Shown one piece after another: positions 47,575-59,405 of a DNA stretch of 64,000 nt. Within the stretch, counting starts at the first letter, position 1. Every line of letters begins with the position of its first letter. This DNA comes from Timema cristinae (taxonomy: Eukaryota; Arthropoda; Insecta; Phasmatodea; Timematidae), in assembly GCA_039000515.1 (NCBI GenBank), contig JBCFYV010009977.1, positions 1-64,000 of the forward strand, read 5' to 3'. The notes beneath the pieces are model-generated. The model saw only the letters and a list, made by a program, of their open reading frames with translations, ran no database searches and was not told the origin of the DNA. Both the position numbers and the translations under genes were made by a program.

Positions 47575-47935
47575 TTTTAAAATTTTTGTTTGATGGATCA
47601 AAAACATGAGGCTCTTCCTCTTCATCCTTTAGGCCGTTCTCCATTTCTAGAAGACCTTCATTGGTGATTTCTGTTGAGTGGGATTGAAGAAATTCATCCA
47701 CATTTTACTGGTTCATTTCCTCAAATCCAATATCTTGCTATGTCAACTATGACATGTCTTGAATTGGAAAGCTTGTGTTCAGAATAAAAATCATGCGAAT
47801 CAGAAACGTCAGGACAAATATTTTTCCAAACTCCCTTCAAACAGGCAGGACTGCTTACTTTATGCCCCTGCATTTCTAATGTTGTCAATACCATCCCCCT
47901 TAACATCAAACTGTACAGTAAAGATCATTGTCCTC
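47575..47935 (-). pseudogene. Tigger/pogo-like fragment, duplicate copy
   Basis: Repeat of the fragment at 44,880-45,400. Here one base fewer in a homopolymer joins MLRGMVLTTLEMQGHKV with ACLKGVWKNICPD in one frame (47,721-47,909). That shows the frame breaks in the two copies differ by sequencing-type indels. Confidence 0.75.
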
Positions 47936-49576
47936 ACTAGAATGTGCGTGCACAGGTCACGCTACCACCACACAAGGTGACTGCGAATTACATCCAACCA
48001 AACATATTTTTTAATATTTTGTTTGAATCACGTTATAGCAAATACAAGTAAAGTGAGATCGTATATAACAAGGGATACCTGTATTTAACTGTGCATTTTT
48101 TCTCATTTATTTTAGGCATGCCAAACATTAGAATTAATACGCAGAAAACAAATTAAGAAAAATATAGATTTGATGCGGCTCAACAAAAGATTATGAAACA
48201 CCTTAAAATTAAAGTAGGTTTCCATATACCTTTGCCCTATATTTATTCACTACTAGCTATAAAACCAATAGCTAGTTTTGCAATTTAAATTTGTTGAACC
48301 TCTCAGAGTGTGCAGATACAGGTGATTTAGTCTACGTTGCCTCACGTGGAGCAAAGATAGTTTTTTTATTTGTATAAGCACTGAAAAATTTTTTCTGCAA
48401 ATAGCTGATGTAGTTGGTATCAACTACCAGAGTTTTCAAACAGTGTGTGCTACAAGCACATTTTATTTCTAATATGTTAACTTAGTGTGAACTTTGTATC
48501 TTGCTTCAACAAGATCTTTACATTATCTAAATGTTTCACATATTATTTGATGGGGGAAAAGGAGAGTAAAAATGGTACTTTCATCCCCCCCCTTTTTTTT
48601 GGGGGGGGGGGGGTAAAGTTATCTCTGTACCCCACGTTACTTCGCCACTGATTACAGAGGTTTGAGGATTTCTGTTTGATTATTCTTAGCGCCTTAAATA
48701 TCGATGCTTAAATTGTACCTCTACCACTATCAGGCGAATTACATTGATTCCTATTTCTAATTTAAAATAGTGGGAACATATTTTTAAAGCTTCACAATAT
48801 TGGGTTTGTCTCGTCAAATCTAAAACGATCGTGCAGATACTGTAAATGGAAGACCCTATTAAATTGCTAAATGGTACCCATAGTTCCCGGTACTCCTACA
48901 AGTAGCGTTACACTACGGTGACCAAACTTTCAAATTTTAATTTTATAAATAACCTTTTAAAGCTTAGTATCAAACTAATAAATTATAAATAAATAGCTAA
49001 AACAAGGAGAAAAATATTTCTAACCTTGTGATTTCTTCTTTTTCATCATTAATACTTACATACATATTAATCTGGTTAAAGTAATTATTCATTTTTTTAA
49101 TATAAAAAACTAATAAAACAATAAATAAAAAAATGTATCTAAGAGAATTGAAGTAAAAATAGTTCTACTTTATATAGTAAAATTCAATTTTGAATATATC
49201 ACTTAATGAAGTCATTATAAGCAAAGTAGTGTGAGGCTGAAAATGTGATAGTTTTCATTGTATAATTTAATCAGTATGATTAGTAAATGTTTTACTGGGT
49301 CTTCTTCTAGATAATTAAAATACCTTTTCATTGGTGAAAACCGATTTATAATCCATAGATTTGTCACATATTTTATTTTGTAATACCATGCTTTTATGGT
49401 GACAAATGTGTTGACAACAGCACATTTGGAAGATATTTTATCACTGAGAATTGACATAGCGAACCCAGTGTTGTGGACTCAACTGACTCAAGGAGCGCGG
49501 CGAAACTTTCATAAGCCCTGGTGAATATCTTGGGCTTTGCCAAAGTTTAATTTTTGGTAGTTTTAATTCAAAGTGA

Positions 49577-49813
49577 CCCGCTTCGTTAGCTGAATGGTTC
49601 AAGGACCCCCCTTGCAATTGACCCAAAAAGCCTTTGACAAGGGAAATCGGGTTTGAATCTTTGGGCAGATATACTGGGGGGAGGTTTTCCCCAAATGGTT
49701 TTCCTCTCTCCCTCCACACAAATGCAGGTTCACTTCACTTAAATTCACCAACCCTAACATATTAGTATATTTCGTAACATACGTATACTCGAACGAGTAG
49801 AAGATGTGGTGCT
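49577..49813 (+). mobile_element. SINE, main family, duplicate copy
   Basis: Same SINE as at 47,025-47,259 with extra small indels ('aaggaccccccttgc', 'atactcgaacgagtagaaga'). Confidence 0.88.
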
Positions 49814-50002
49814 AAAAAAATAATCAATAGTGACCAACACCCGTCTAAGGGGGTAGACATAAGATTATGGATCTGTGGGTTGAGATTGTTCCAACAATTT
49901 GAGGCCCACTATATCCTTAAAACACTTTTTAAAACATGTTTTAGGGATGTTATGTAACAAAAAGGTCGTTCAAGCAGTCTGTTACGTAAAAATTTTCTTC
50001 TT

Positions 50003-51719
50003 CCCCGCTCATTCTCTTGGGTGTAATGGGGGTAGACTGGATATAAATGCACCCCGTACTCAGTGTTTCCAACTGTACGATTGGATACTACTTTTGATAT
50101 AATTTCACCACCTGTACAATTCAATTTTAGGATTTTTATAAAAATAATATCCCGTGCCCCTGCTATAAAGTAACAAATTTTAGATATTTTTTTAATGAAA
50201 ATTGGTGGGTTTATCAATATGTCAGAAAGGAGTATCCTACGGTAAAAATACAATACATTTCAGGTCCATGTGGACTATCGCTAGAGACAATAGAGTTGGC
50301 AAACACTACAAGTACTTATTATATAACTGTTGAGGTTTCTATTGAATTTGTTTGTTCCCCCGAGGTGGCTTTGGGAAACTAATCAGCCGTGAAAGAGTAC
50401 TTCTTCCCGATAAAAGATCAACACAGAGGTAGTTTTGTTCGAGGAGCACACATTTTATAACAATCTCTTTCAGTCAAACAGTTTTACACCTGAACGCGGA
50501 ACTAATTACCACAAAAGTTTTATTGACTTTTTGTGTAGAGGATATGCGGGTATTATGGAATAGTCGGGCAATACGGAATACACATTGTTTCTCATATATT
50601 TTAAATTGTCACAATCTATCGTTAACTTTTAAACTATTACAGAAAATAATTTCGAACAGCCCAGTGACGCTTTCACTTCGACAGATCAACTAATTTCTTT
50701 GTGAGAGACCATTGTTTGTTTTTGGGTGTCACAAAAACTTTTGCAAAGGTTAGTGTTAAATGCTATAATTTAAATTTTCTCTACTGTTCTTATACATTCT
50801 AATTAAATCATTAGTTTAAGAAACCACTCATGTTTATCTTTGAGTTAAAACATTATTTTACTGTAATTTTATTATAACCTAACAAAAAAAATTTTTTCCA
50901 AAAAAGTGAGTCGGGCAATAATTCCATAATGCCCGCACTTTTCCAAGTATTTGGTAAGTGATTTTTTTGTCAACGTAAGCTTAAACAGGGTTTCTTAACA
51001 CATAAGCAATCTAATAAGGAAAATGTTTATTCAATTTTTTTACATTTTAGTTTTAAAAACCCCTTTTTTAAAACTGATTTATTAAATTAAATTTTTTTTT
51101 ATTATAAATTTTATTTCATGATTCTTTAATTTTTTATATTTTATTGTTTTGACATAATATTTTCATGTTTTCTAACGAAACTTTGTTATTTTAAAAGTAA
51201 CTATAACAATGTTTTCTAAAAAATGTGTGGTTTTCATATTGCTTCCGTTTTCCATATCCCCCTCATTTGTTCCACATCTCTTTTAAGTGTTTCTACAGGA
51301 AACTAAAAGTTATATTTTGTTTTTAAAGACAAAATATTTAAAGAACTTTAATTTAAAAGTTTAAAAGGGAGCTCGATGATAAATTAAAATATTTTTGATA
51401 TTATTGAAAAAGTAAAATTTTGTTTTCCCATATTAACCGCACTTACTTACAAGAATATCAAAAAACAAAATGGGGGTAAAATAAAATTAATATCTGTTTT
51501 GAAAAAAAAATTTTTTAAAAAAGGGAAGGATTCTACCAATCACAAATAACTTTTAAAAAAAAATTATTTCTCAAACGTTTAACTTAAAATGAATTTAAAA
51601 AAAATTTTAAAAAATCTGGCTTTCCATTATTAAAATATATTAACAAAAAATATCCCTTATTCTAATAATCTTTTTTTAAAAAACGGGAAATTTTTCCCGC
51701 AAAAGTTTGTGTTAATGTC
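50003..51719. other. AT-rich stretch, falling base quality
   Basis: No gene recognised. The phrase 'gtcgggcaata' occurs twice (50,562 and 50,911), each followed by a similar 'ggaat'/'ccataatgcc' stretch. From about 50.9 kb long A and T runs and odd 'aaaaaattttttt' junctions become frequent. Confidence 0.5.
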
Positions 51720-51982
51720 ATGGAATCAACTGTGGCACGAAATTTTTATGTTTCATACGGTTTACAACTGAATTATGCGAACAATTATCTTACTAACAGC
51801 AATCGGGTGCGGGGCTTTGTCTGTTTTGTTGGCCGAAATTATACATTTTCTTTGCAAAACCCCACAGATAGGACGGAGCAATCGGTTTCCAAATTTTTTC
51901 AAGTGAGGGAAATGCAATGCATCGAATATATTTGGAAAACTCGCTTTTTTTCGGTTAGAAGCAAACGGGGAAAAATCAAATA
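51720..51982 (+). pseudogene. Tigger/pogo-like transposase N-terminal fragment
   Basis: An 87-codon open frame contains GFVCFVGRNYTFSLQNPT, then SVSKFFQVREMQCIEYIWKT and SVRSKRGKIK. In Tigger/Jerky-type proteins the CENP-B-type DNA-binding region reads 'GFxxRxxxLSxRxPExTSxxRxxxFN...VxKFFxxxE', and the start of the catalytic domain reads 'xxIFNVDETGxSxVxSKRxKI'. The match covers both, but NVDETG, the first catalytic aspartate, is missing, consistent with decay. It may belong to the same family as the fragment at 44.9 kb, but it is on the other strand and ~6 kb away, so they are not one gene. Confidence 0.5.
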
Positions 51983-54900
51983 ACTTCTTTTTGACGTATT
52001 TTCTTCATTGACTGCATAACAAAGCATATTCTAGCTGCGGTAGATTATTTACCAACAATAACTAGAATTTGCAACCGTGTTACTAATTTCCCCTTCACAT
52101 TTTCTTTGACCAAAATTTTAAGCCCAATTATTTTGTTTCAGATTTGAAATATATTGAAACTAAGAAGAAAACTTCTGCTAAAAGCGCATATAATGTCCCC
52201 ACAATTTAACCCGGGGAAAAAACAAAAGTTTTGGGTTTCCTTTTTCCAAATTTTTACTGTATGGATGTTTTCAAGTACGTTTTTCTATTGGGGCAGAATG
52301 CATTGAAATGTCTTACAAGAATGTTATTTGAAATTAAAATATTAGTACAGTGCATGTTTTTTTTCCCCGCAAGTTTAAAACGCTTTTACAATTAAAATGT
52401 TTCCAGGGGTTTGCAGAATATCATAATGGCTTTATCTGACAGAATTTTAAAACATAAAAAAAGATGAGGTGTTTTTTGTTTTGTATTCGAAAGGAAAAAT
52501 TTTTTTCGTATAAGCTGGGTGAATTTACTCAAAAAATTTCAGTAACGTGATGCTTCCTCGTAAATTTGGCACCATATTTTTTGTACTAGGGGACAGGGGC
52601 TAGATATCCATCAAAAAAAATTTTGTCGTTTCATACCCCTTTTGGACAAACTTTTGTGTGTCCTGTCACAGCTGAAAATTCCAGATTTAGACCCTTGGTT
52701 CCCTCTAGTAGAAAAAAAAAGTATCTTTCCCCAAGGGTAGAATGATTTTTGGGTCTTCGCTGTTTTTTTGTAACCCTCACTGTTTAAAAAAAATTGGGTT
52801 TTTTTACTTATGTACGCCGCGAGAAGAAAAACTTCTTTGTCATCATTAAAAAATAGTTTTTAATTGCACCCAAATAATTAATTCAAAAAATGATAATATT
52901 TATTTTTTTATGTTAAATAATAATTTTTTAATTTAAATCAAAAAAATAATACAACGATATTTAAAACCTAATTTATATTGGACACTTAAAAAGTCATAAC
53001 AAATTTTTTCACTAATATTTAGAATAAAAAATAAAAAAAATCAAAATATTCAATTTAAAAATCACTTTAATATAATTTATTAGACATAAAAATTCGCATT
53101 TGTAAAAATAAAAAACGTGTTGTGAATGTAAAAAATAGAAACATTGGAAAATTTATAATTTAAAACAGTGATCAGGGCGAGAGCGAAAAAAACCAACATG
53201 CCGACTAAAAAGGGTTTTCCATTTTTTTTGTTGGTAGTTTTTTTTTTCGAGATTTAGTGAGCAGTTTCCCTTAAAACCTTTTAATTTTTTGTGTTACGTG
53301 ATCGCGCGCTTTTAAAATTTACTCTCATCATTTTTCATAACCGCCTAAAAGAAATTAACTCCCAAAAAAGTTTTGTGCAACGGAGTCAATAGAGGGGGCG
53401 ATTAATGTAAGTATTTTTGTCCGCGGGGTTTTGTCCTTAATAGGAAGGGACCCTTTTTCTAACTGAATACTACATACTTATTAGTACCTTGCTCTGCAAT
53501 AGGCAGGTCAATGATAGAAAATAACCTAAATGTCATTTGAGCCCACAGATATCTTAGTGTTTTCATCCTTTAAAAATAATTGTCTCACGAAAGAAAGTGC
53601 CCCAGGAAAACACTGCTGATTTTTTCCACTTTCGCTAGCGTAATAAAAAACCCCAAAAAAAATTTTTTTTTTTAAAAAAGGATTTTGTTCCCCTTACCCT
53701 TGAGGCGGGGTTAAGGATAGTTTCTTTTGGGTGTCTTCAATTTCAAATCGCTTTTAATTTTAAGTGGATTTACATAAATGGTTTTTGAAGTTGTCCTCCT
53801 TCAGAAAAAGATAACAAAATGAAAAACTGGAATAATTAAAAACAAAAATAATATTTTCCATATTATTTAGAAACATTTTTGTTTACTTGTCTTTTTACTT
53901 TCCCTTAGCCCACGAAGAGAGGAATATTTTGACGTAAAAAAAAAATCGAACTTGATATTTTGATAAATGTCAACGTTTCATGACCCCCTGAAACAGAAAA
54001 AGTTTTTTTACGATACTGTCTGTCTATTTGTACCACCAGGGGTGATTGGAATTATATATATAGCTCAGGGGATTTGGAACGGGGAAACCCGGGGGTTTGA
54101 GGCTTGTTGTTTTTATTTTGGGTGGATGGGACTATATAAGTCTCCATCCCCAATGGTTCTCAAGTAAATTCAAACCCCATCTATAAAAATTTTACAGCTG
54201 CTACATAATTTAGTAATTTTAAGAATGAAGTGATAAAGAATTTATGTTTAAATTTAATAGAAAACTGAAATGTTCTATTTTACAGTTTAAATTTTTTATC
54301 ACTTTGAAGAAAAATTGTTTCACAAAAAATATTGTAATAGCACTAGGCCTATTTGGGGACGCCTTAAATAAAAATATACCAGAATAGTAATGTCAAAGGT
54401 AATTAATACTCATAGACTTTTTGACACTTATAAAAAACAACTTGATTAAATTGGGTTTTAATTTAACACAAAGCAATTTTCAACTACAGTTCAATTTTAA
54501 TTTGCATATTTTTATCCACTTAGTAAAATTAAAATCTGGACATGAATAAACAAACTTTCTTGTTGTGTTTTTTATAAAATACTTTTATTATTTTTAACGT
54601 GGAATCCAAGGGCATCGAGAAAAGGCTAGTGTTTTTTGAAGTTTTATGGTAAAACATTTTTTGATCAAAATAAATAGAACGTTGCTTCAATACAAACCAT
54701 AGAATTTTTTTTTTGCATGTTGGTATCAACAGCTCCTGAATATCGGTGTAGACCCATGGTGGCACTACCAACAACTTTTTAAATGTATAGAAAAAAGTTG
54801 TCAAAAAATTACATACATGTTTGTATGGAGCAATATTTTATTAATTTTGACCAAAAGAGTTTTTTTCCATAAAGACTTGCAAAACACGGCTTTTTTTTTA

Positions 54901-55090
54901 CGTCACGTTCCATTCCAACCTTAAAGCATGTTAAACAAGGGTGAATATTTGATTGTGTATACATGGTTTGTAAGAAAATATTAAGTATTTAATCAACCCT
55001 ATTTTAAAGGTCATTAAGTTTCCCTTCACAATATTAACCTTGACAGGGCTGTTATACGTACCTCCTATTGGTTAATTCTGAAAGGTAGAT
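51983..55090. other. Low-complexity AT-rich stretch with a dispersed repeat piece
   Basis: At 53,925-54,060 is a start piece of the CTGTCTG repeat ('gataaatgtcaacgtttcat', 'gaccccctgaaac', 'ctgtctgtctatttg'). Nothing else is recognised. Homopolymer-rich sequence makes frames unreliable. Confidence 0.5.
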
Positions 55091-55094
55091 ATAG

Positions 55095-55880
55095 CATGGA
55101 CGTAGGGGGGGGGAGGGCTATGGGTGCAAACCACCACATACCCCGGAAAATTTCCAAAGTTTTTAATGTTGATAGCTAAAGAAATATTTAAGGAAGTCAG
55201 TTTTCGAAATATTTATCTAAATTTTTTTCTGCACACTGACCTCAAGATAGTAGTTTTTCATTTAGAAACATCCAATTTAAATTTTTAAAATAGCTTCTAA
55301 AGGCATTTAATTTTTTCAAAATATTCCAGGCGAGAATCATTCTAAATAGCTTCTAAGGGAATCATATTTTCAAACTTTTTCCCGGGGGAGGACCATACAA
55401 AATTGATTCTAGGGGCCCATTAAAATTTTATAGTAAAAAAAAAATATGTTTAGAGCCGTCTATAACTATTTGGGGATCCAAATTTTAAAAAATTGGAGGA
55501 GAACCCTTTAAATAGCTTCTAGAGGGTTTAATTTATGGAAAAAACTGGTTTATAACTAAATCAAAATAAATTTTAGAGGCACCCACTTTTCAAGAATTGC
55601 TGAAGGAGGATTATACTTCAAATACCCCATAGGACTTTTCCAAATTTAAAAAATAATTGGAGGAAGGTCTACTATAAATTTCATTTAAGAGAGGGTTTTA
55701 ATTTTTAAAAACCCGTCCACTTGAGGACCACTCCAAATAGCTTTTAGAGCATCCATTCTTCAAACGTTAACTTGTTGGTTGGAGAGAAGAAAGGGGGGGG
55801 GGGGGAGGGGGAAGGGGAGCGAGGGGAGAAAAGTTTCTAAAAAACTTGTTATTTTCCCTCCCCCCTCTATCTCTCAAACA
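55095..55880 (+). repeat. Dispersed ~65-bp unit repeat, copy 3
   Basis: A G-rich entry ('cgtagggggggggagggcta') is followed by about nine degenerate 65-70-bp units ('ggaccactccaaatagcttt', 'aaatagcttctagagggttt', 'attctaaatagcttctaagg'). The exit is a long G-rich tract and 'tttctaaaaaacttgttatt'. The same exit as copy 2 suggests one element type with a fixed structure. Confidence 0.75.
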
Positions 55881-56849
55881 AAAATTAGGTTCCACTGCAT
55901 CTTTTTAAAATGATGTTCTTATTTCTCTGAATGTTTTAAAACATCACGTCATGAACTTACCTTTTGAAACCCTCCCAAAAACTAAATTCGTCCAAACCTC
56001 CAAGAAAACAAATGTAGTCCATGCCAAGTTAACACTGATACTTTCCAGTTTTAAACGGCGTGTAAAAGGAAGAGGGAAAACCTGTACAATTTAAGGAATT
56101 GGGCGTGACATGAAATGTCAAGGAGAAATCTCAAGTTTTGTAAATACCAGTAAATTTTCAATTATTTTTTTTTCGCAAATATTTTAATGAAATAAGAATT
56201 AAAGAGCATTGCAAAATTTAAACTATTAGTTCTATCCCAATTAATGTGTTTTCTTGATGAATTTGTGCCAAGAATGTAATAGAATGAAAAGAAAATTATA
56301 ATATTTTAATGTATAGCTTGTATTATAAAATACTGGGTGAAGTACATCCTTTGGAAGTAAAACATCTTCAAGTGTGGGCCTTATCAGCATGTTTGAATGT
56401 TTGTAAAAAAAATGTTACCAGAATCAGTTGGGTTTTTAAATTTTAATCATCCGTTACCGATGATAATATATTTTAAAGTGAAAGGAAACCAGAATGTAGG
56501 GCCAATGTTGAATCATTAGACGTAGTTACTTTATAATATTAGTGTTATTGTTAAAGAACTTAGTGTCTGGTAGTCACAAAAAATTTCCCAAAAACTCATT
56601 CATATATTCATGCATTAAGTCAAGTGATTTATCTGATTTTCGATAAAATATTATGAGGTGTTGTATGGGCCGTAGGAATTGGGTAAAGGAGGAAGAAAGA
56701 ACATGAGGGACATAGTAAAGAGATTTGTAAAACATTATTATATTTATTTCAAAGACATAACAAGTATGAGTTTTGGTGTAATATGTCGTTCCCAAAACTC
56801 TTTATTTTGACCAATATTGCCGAGAGACTCGGTAAATTTAAAATCGTGA

Positions 56850-57047
56850 ATGACTTATAGAGCTTCTGTCTGGGGGTTCAAAATCCTTGCTGAGGCATTT
56901 TGGGGGATCTTATTCAAACGTTTCATTCTACTCTAACACGCAAATTGGGGGGTACATTTCCTTAATAATTTACCTTCAAAACCCCACCACCCCAATATCG
57001 CAATTAATATACAAGTATTCAGCCCGACGGGGGTAAAACGCGGGGAT
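56850..57047 (+). mobile_element. SINE, main family (degenerate)
   Basis: B-box-like 'gggggttcaaaatccttgct', 'ctctaacacgcaaattgggg', and end 'gcccgacgggggtaaaacgc'. Confidence 0.65.
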
Positions 57048-57256
57048 TTTGACTAATAACATGTGATTAGTTGGTCAGTTTTAATCAAATAGTGTCGAGA
57101 TCAAATTTGTTCTAAAACCGGGCATCTTTCCCCTAAGACCACCAGGTCACCCTTACAATTTTAAAATTTTGTATGGGATTGTATTAATGAATCAAATAGC
57201 CAAGCTAATTATTTATGCTTTTTAGTGAGGATTACTCCATCTATATATCATATTCT

Positions 57257-57402
57257 AAAAATTGAAAAAAAAAATTACACCTGGAACGGGAATCGAACCT
57301 GGGACCTTTGACTTAGTAACGTCGATTCCTCTTCCCACTGAGGTACCCAGGAAGCCAAGGATCCCGGGTTCAATTCCCGTGTCCAGGTGTCATTTTCCAA
57401 TC
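57257..57402 (-). mobile_element. tRNA-like SINE head, family 2, within an inverted repeat
   Basis: The minus strand from 57,352 reads 'cctgggtacctcagtgggaa' and ends 'ggtcccaggttcgattcccg', a family 2 head. Directly beyond the head's start, the plus strand reads 'ggatcccgggttcaattccc' and 'gtgtccaggtgtcattttcc', a second B-box arm in the opposite direction. Together they make ~45-bp inverted arms (57,257-57,305 and 57,359-57,402) around the tRNA-like head. Confidence 0.65.
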
Positions 57403-57537
57403 AAATTATATTAGATTGATTATATTGTATGCAAGGCCAAAGCCAGATAAAAAATTTGATTAAAACTACCGTACCTTATTTACTGTTTAAAAAATAACAA
57501 AAATAAATACAAGGAATGATCTATATCTATTAGTATT

Positions 57538-57700
57538 GTGATTGTCAAAAAAAATCTAACTCGAAATTTCGATAAATGTCAACGTTTCATGACCCCCTGA
57601 AACCAAAATCATGGTTTCCGCAATGCCGTCTGTCTGTCCGTCACTTTTCCCTTAGTACGCCTTTTATATACTTAAACCTTATTTTTAACTTATTAGAAAC
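57538..57700 (+). repeat. CTGTCTG dispersed repeat, start piece
   Basis: 'gattgtcaaaaaaaatctaa', 'aatgtcaacgtttcatgacc' and 'gccgtctgtctgtccgtcac' match the start of the 27.6-kb and 53.9-kb copies. Confidence 0.75.
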
Positions 57701-59334
57701 CCCTTAAAATTAATTTGATTTGTTTTTTATCCTTTTTAATCTTTTTTTTTACCCTAAACTATTCTCCCGGGCAAAGCTGTACTTCATGCTAGAATATATA
57801 AAAAACAAAAGTGAGTTTAGATGTATGTTCAGAAAAATCTAAGCCCCTTCGAGATAGGATGAAAAATTGAAATTTTCGAAGATCTTTAGAAGGACCACTT
57901 ATTTAACAATGATAATTTACGAATAAGGAATTTTAAAATTGGGCTCCAGGCCCCTTGGTGGAGGGAGGCAAAATAAGAAAGTCGTCTTAACTTCGGTAGA
58001 AAATTGAAATTTGGGGAAAAACGTAGGGGATACTCCAGAAAATAAGATAAGTGTTAAAATTTAAATTTATGAGTGAAAGTTGACCCGTGAAATTTAAATT
58101 ATAAATATCCATAGTTAGCTTGGTATTGTGCAAGGAGGAATTATATAAATGCTAGCAGCCGGATGTTGAACGTCCTAATTTGAAATATTTTGAATTGTAC
58201 AAAGAATGGATCAGCCCCTGCTAGTAAATTATACATGTGAGATGATTCCACCTAAACCATTATTTGAAATAAGTCTCTTCTTTAGCCCCCCTCCCAGTAA
58301 ACACAATATAATATTTAGTCACAAGAGAATGTCTAGCTATCTGGACAGTTATTATTTATGGTCGGATAAATAAATCGACGTTGAACAATGACGTTCATGT
58401 AGTGGCAAAAAAAAAAAACTTTGCTCAAATAATATTTGTTTTAAAATAATTTAATAAAAATGCATAACATTTATCAAAACAAAAACCGTATGTAACTTAA
58501 AAACAATTTGTATTGTCAAACCCAAAATTGATATTTCAAATACATAAAAATGTACAAAGTTTGCAAAACAATAAATGCATTAAGTCAATATACTATTTTT
58601 TTTAAAAAACCCGTAGCTTATGGAAACAGCCGTTATTTAAAAAATGTTCTTCACTAATTTAAACTCTTTAACATTAGCCTAATCTTTAGTTTACTTTTTT
58701 TAAATCACAATAAATATTTGTATTTAACTAATGAGTTTATATTACATTATTTAAATTTGACTCTTTTCTAATCAAAGAGGAGTGGTGATTTTACGCTCAA
58801 AGCTCCTCAATGTGTTGATTCATGTAAAAAAAAATTAATGAAAAGAACATTATGCACATTTAAAAAATGCATCAATTAGCACAAATAGCTATTTGGCTTC
58901 TTAGTAAGGTTTTCCCCGGCTCCTATAATGAGCACAGCACCATAGATAAGGTCCGCTTGACGTCTTCGACTTTAGTTTTTAGCTCATTGCCTTACTAACC
59001 GTTTGGACATACAAATTTACTCCCGTTAATTGGGTAGGGTAAATGAAGGTAGAATGAGGTGAAATGTACCTGTACTTGCTATAGAAATAAAAGAATAACA
59101 TTTAAAAAAATATCTCAGAATGACGGCGGGCGAATTGAACCCCGATCTCCTGTTGCCAGTAGGTTGGACTAAATGAGCCTTGTATTTAGTTTACGTACTC
59201 ACTAGTGCGGGCTATGAATGATTTTAGTGAGATTTTTATTCCTATTCTCGAACAATATTTTCTTTTTTGTGTTCGTGGCGCTATCTTTATACTTTAGCTT
59301 TCAATCATATAATAATGCTAGTATTTTGGGTCGA
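57701..59334. other. AT-rich stretch with one SINE
   Basis: A minus-strand SINE fragment lies at about 58,979-59,160 ('agctcattgccttactaacc' to 'cgggcgaattgaaccccgat'). No gene recognised elsewhere. Confidence 0.5.
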
Positions 59335-59405
59335 CTTCACTGGTCTTGGAGTAAAGTGCTCACCTCAAACCCAGTGTTCGTGGGTTAAAACCCCGCCGGG
59401 GTCAA
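59335..59405 (+). mobile_element. tRNA-like SINE head, family 3
   Basis: 'tggtcttggagtaaagtgct' (A-box-like), 'cagtgttcgtgggttaaaac' (B-box) and 'ccccgccggggtc' follow tRNA order. Partner of 12,800-12,865. Confidence 0.55.

Larger units (their letters stand above)
47553..50002. repeat. ~2.45-kb duplicated block, copy 2 (right of gap)
   Basis: It starts at the first base after the Ns with 'taaataaatcaaaaattc' and follows copy 1 to 'attttcttctt', where copy 1 meets the Ns. It has many one-base indels relative to copy 1. Probably the same genomic locus, assembled twice. Confidence 0.95.

Noticed and set aside
47367..47625. Open frames running through the Ns
   Set aside because: They cross an assembly gap; the residues in the gap are unknown.
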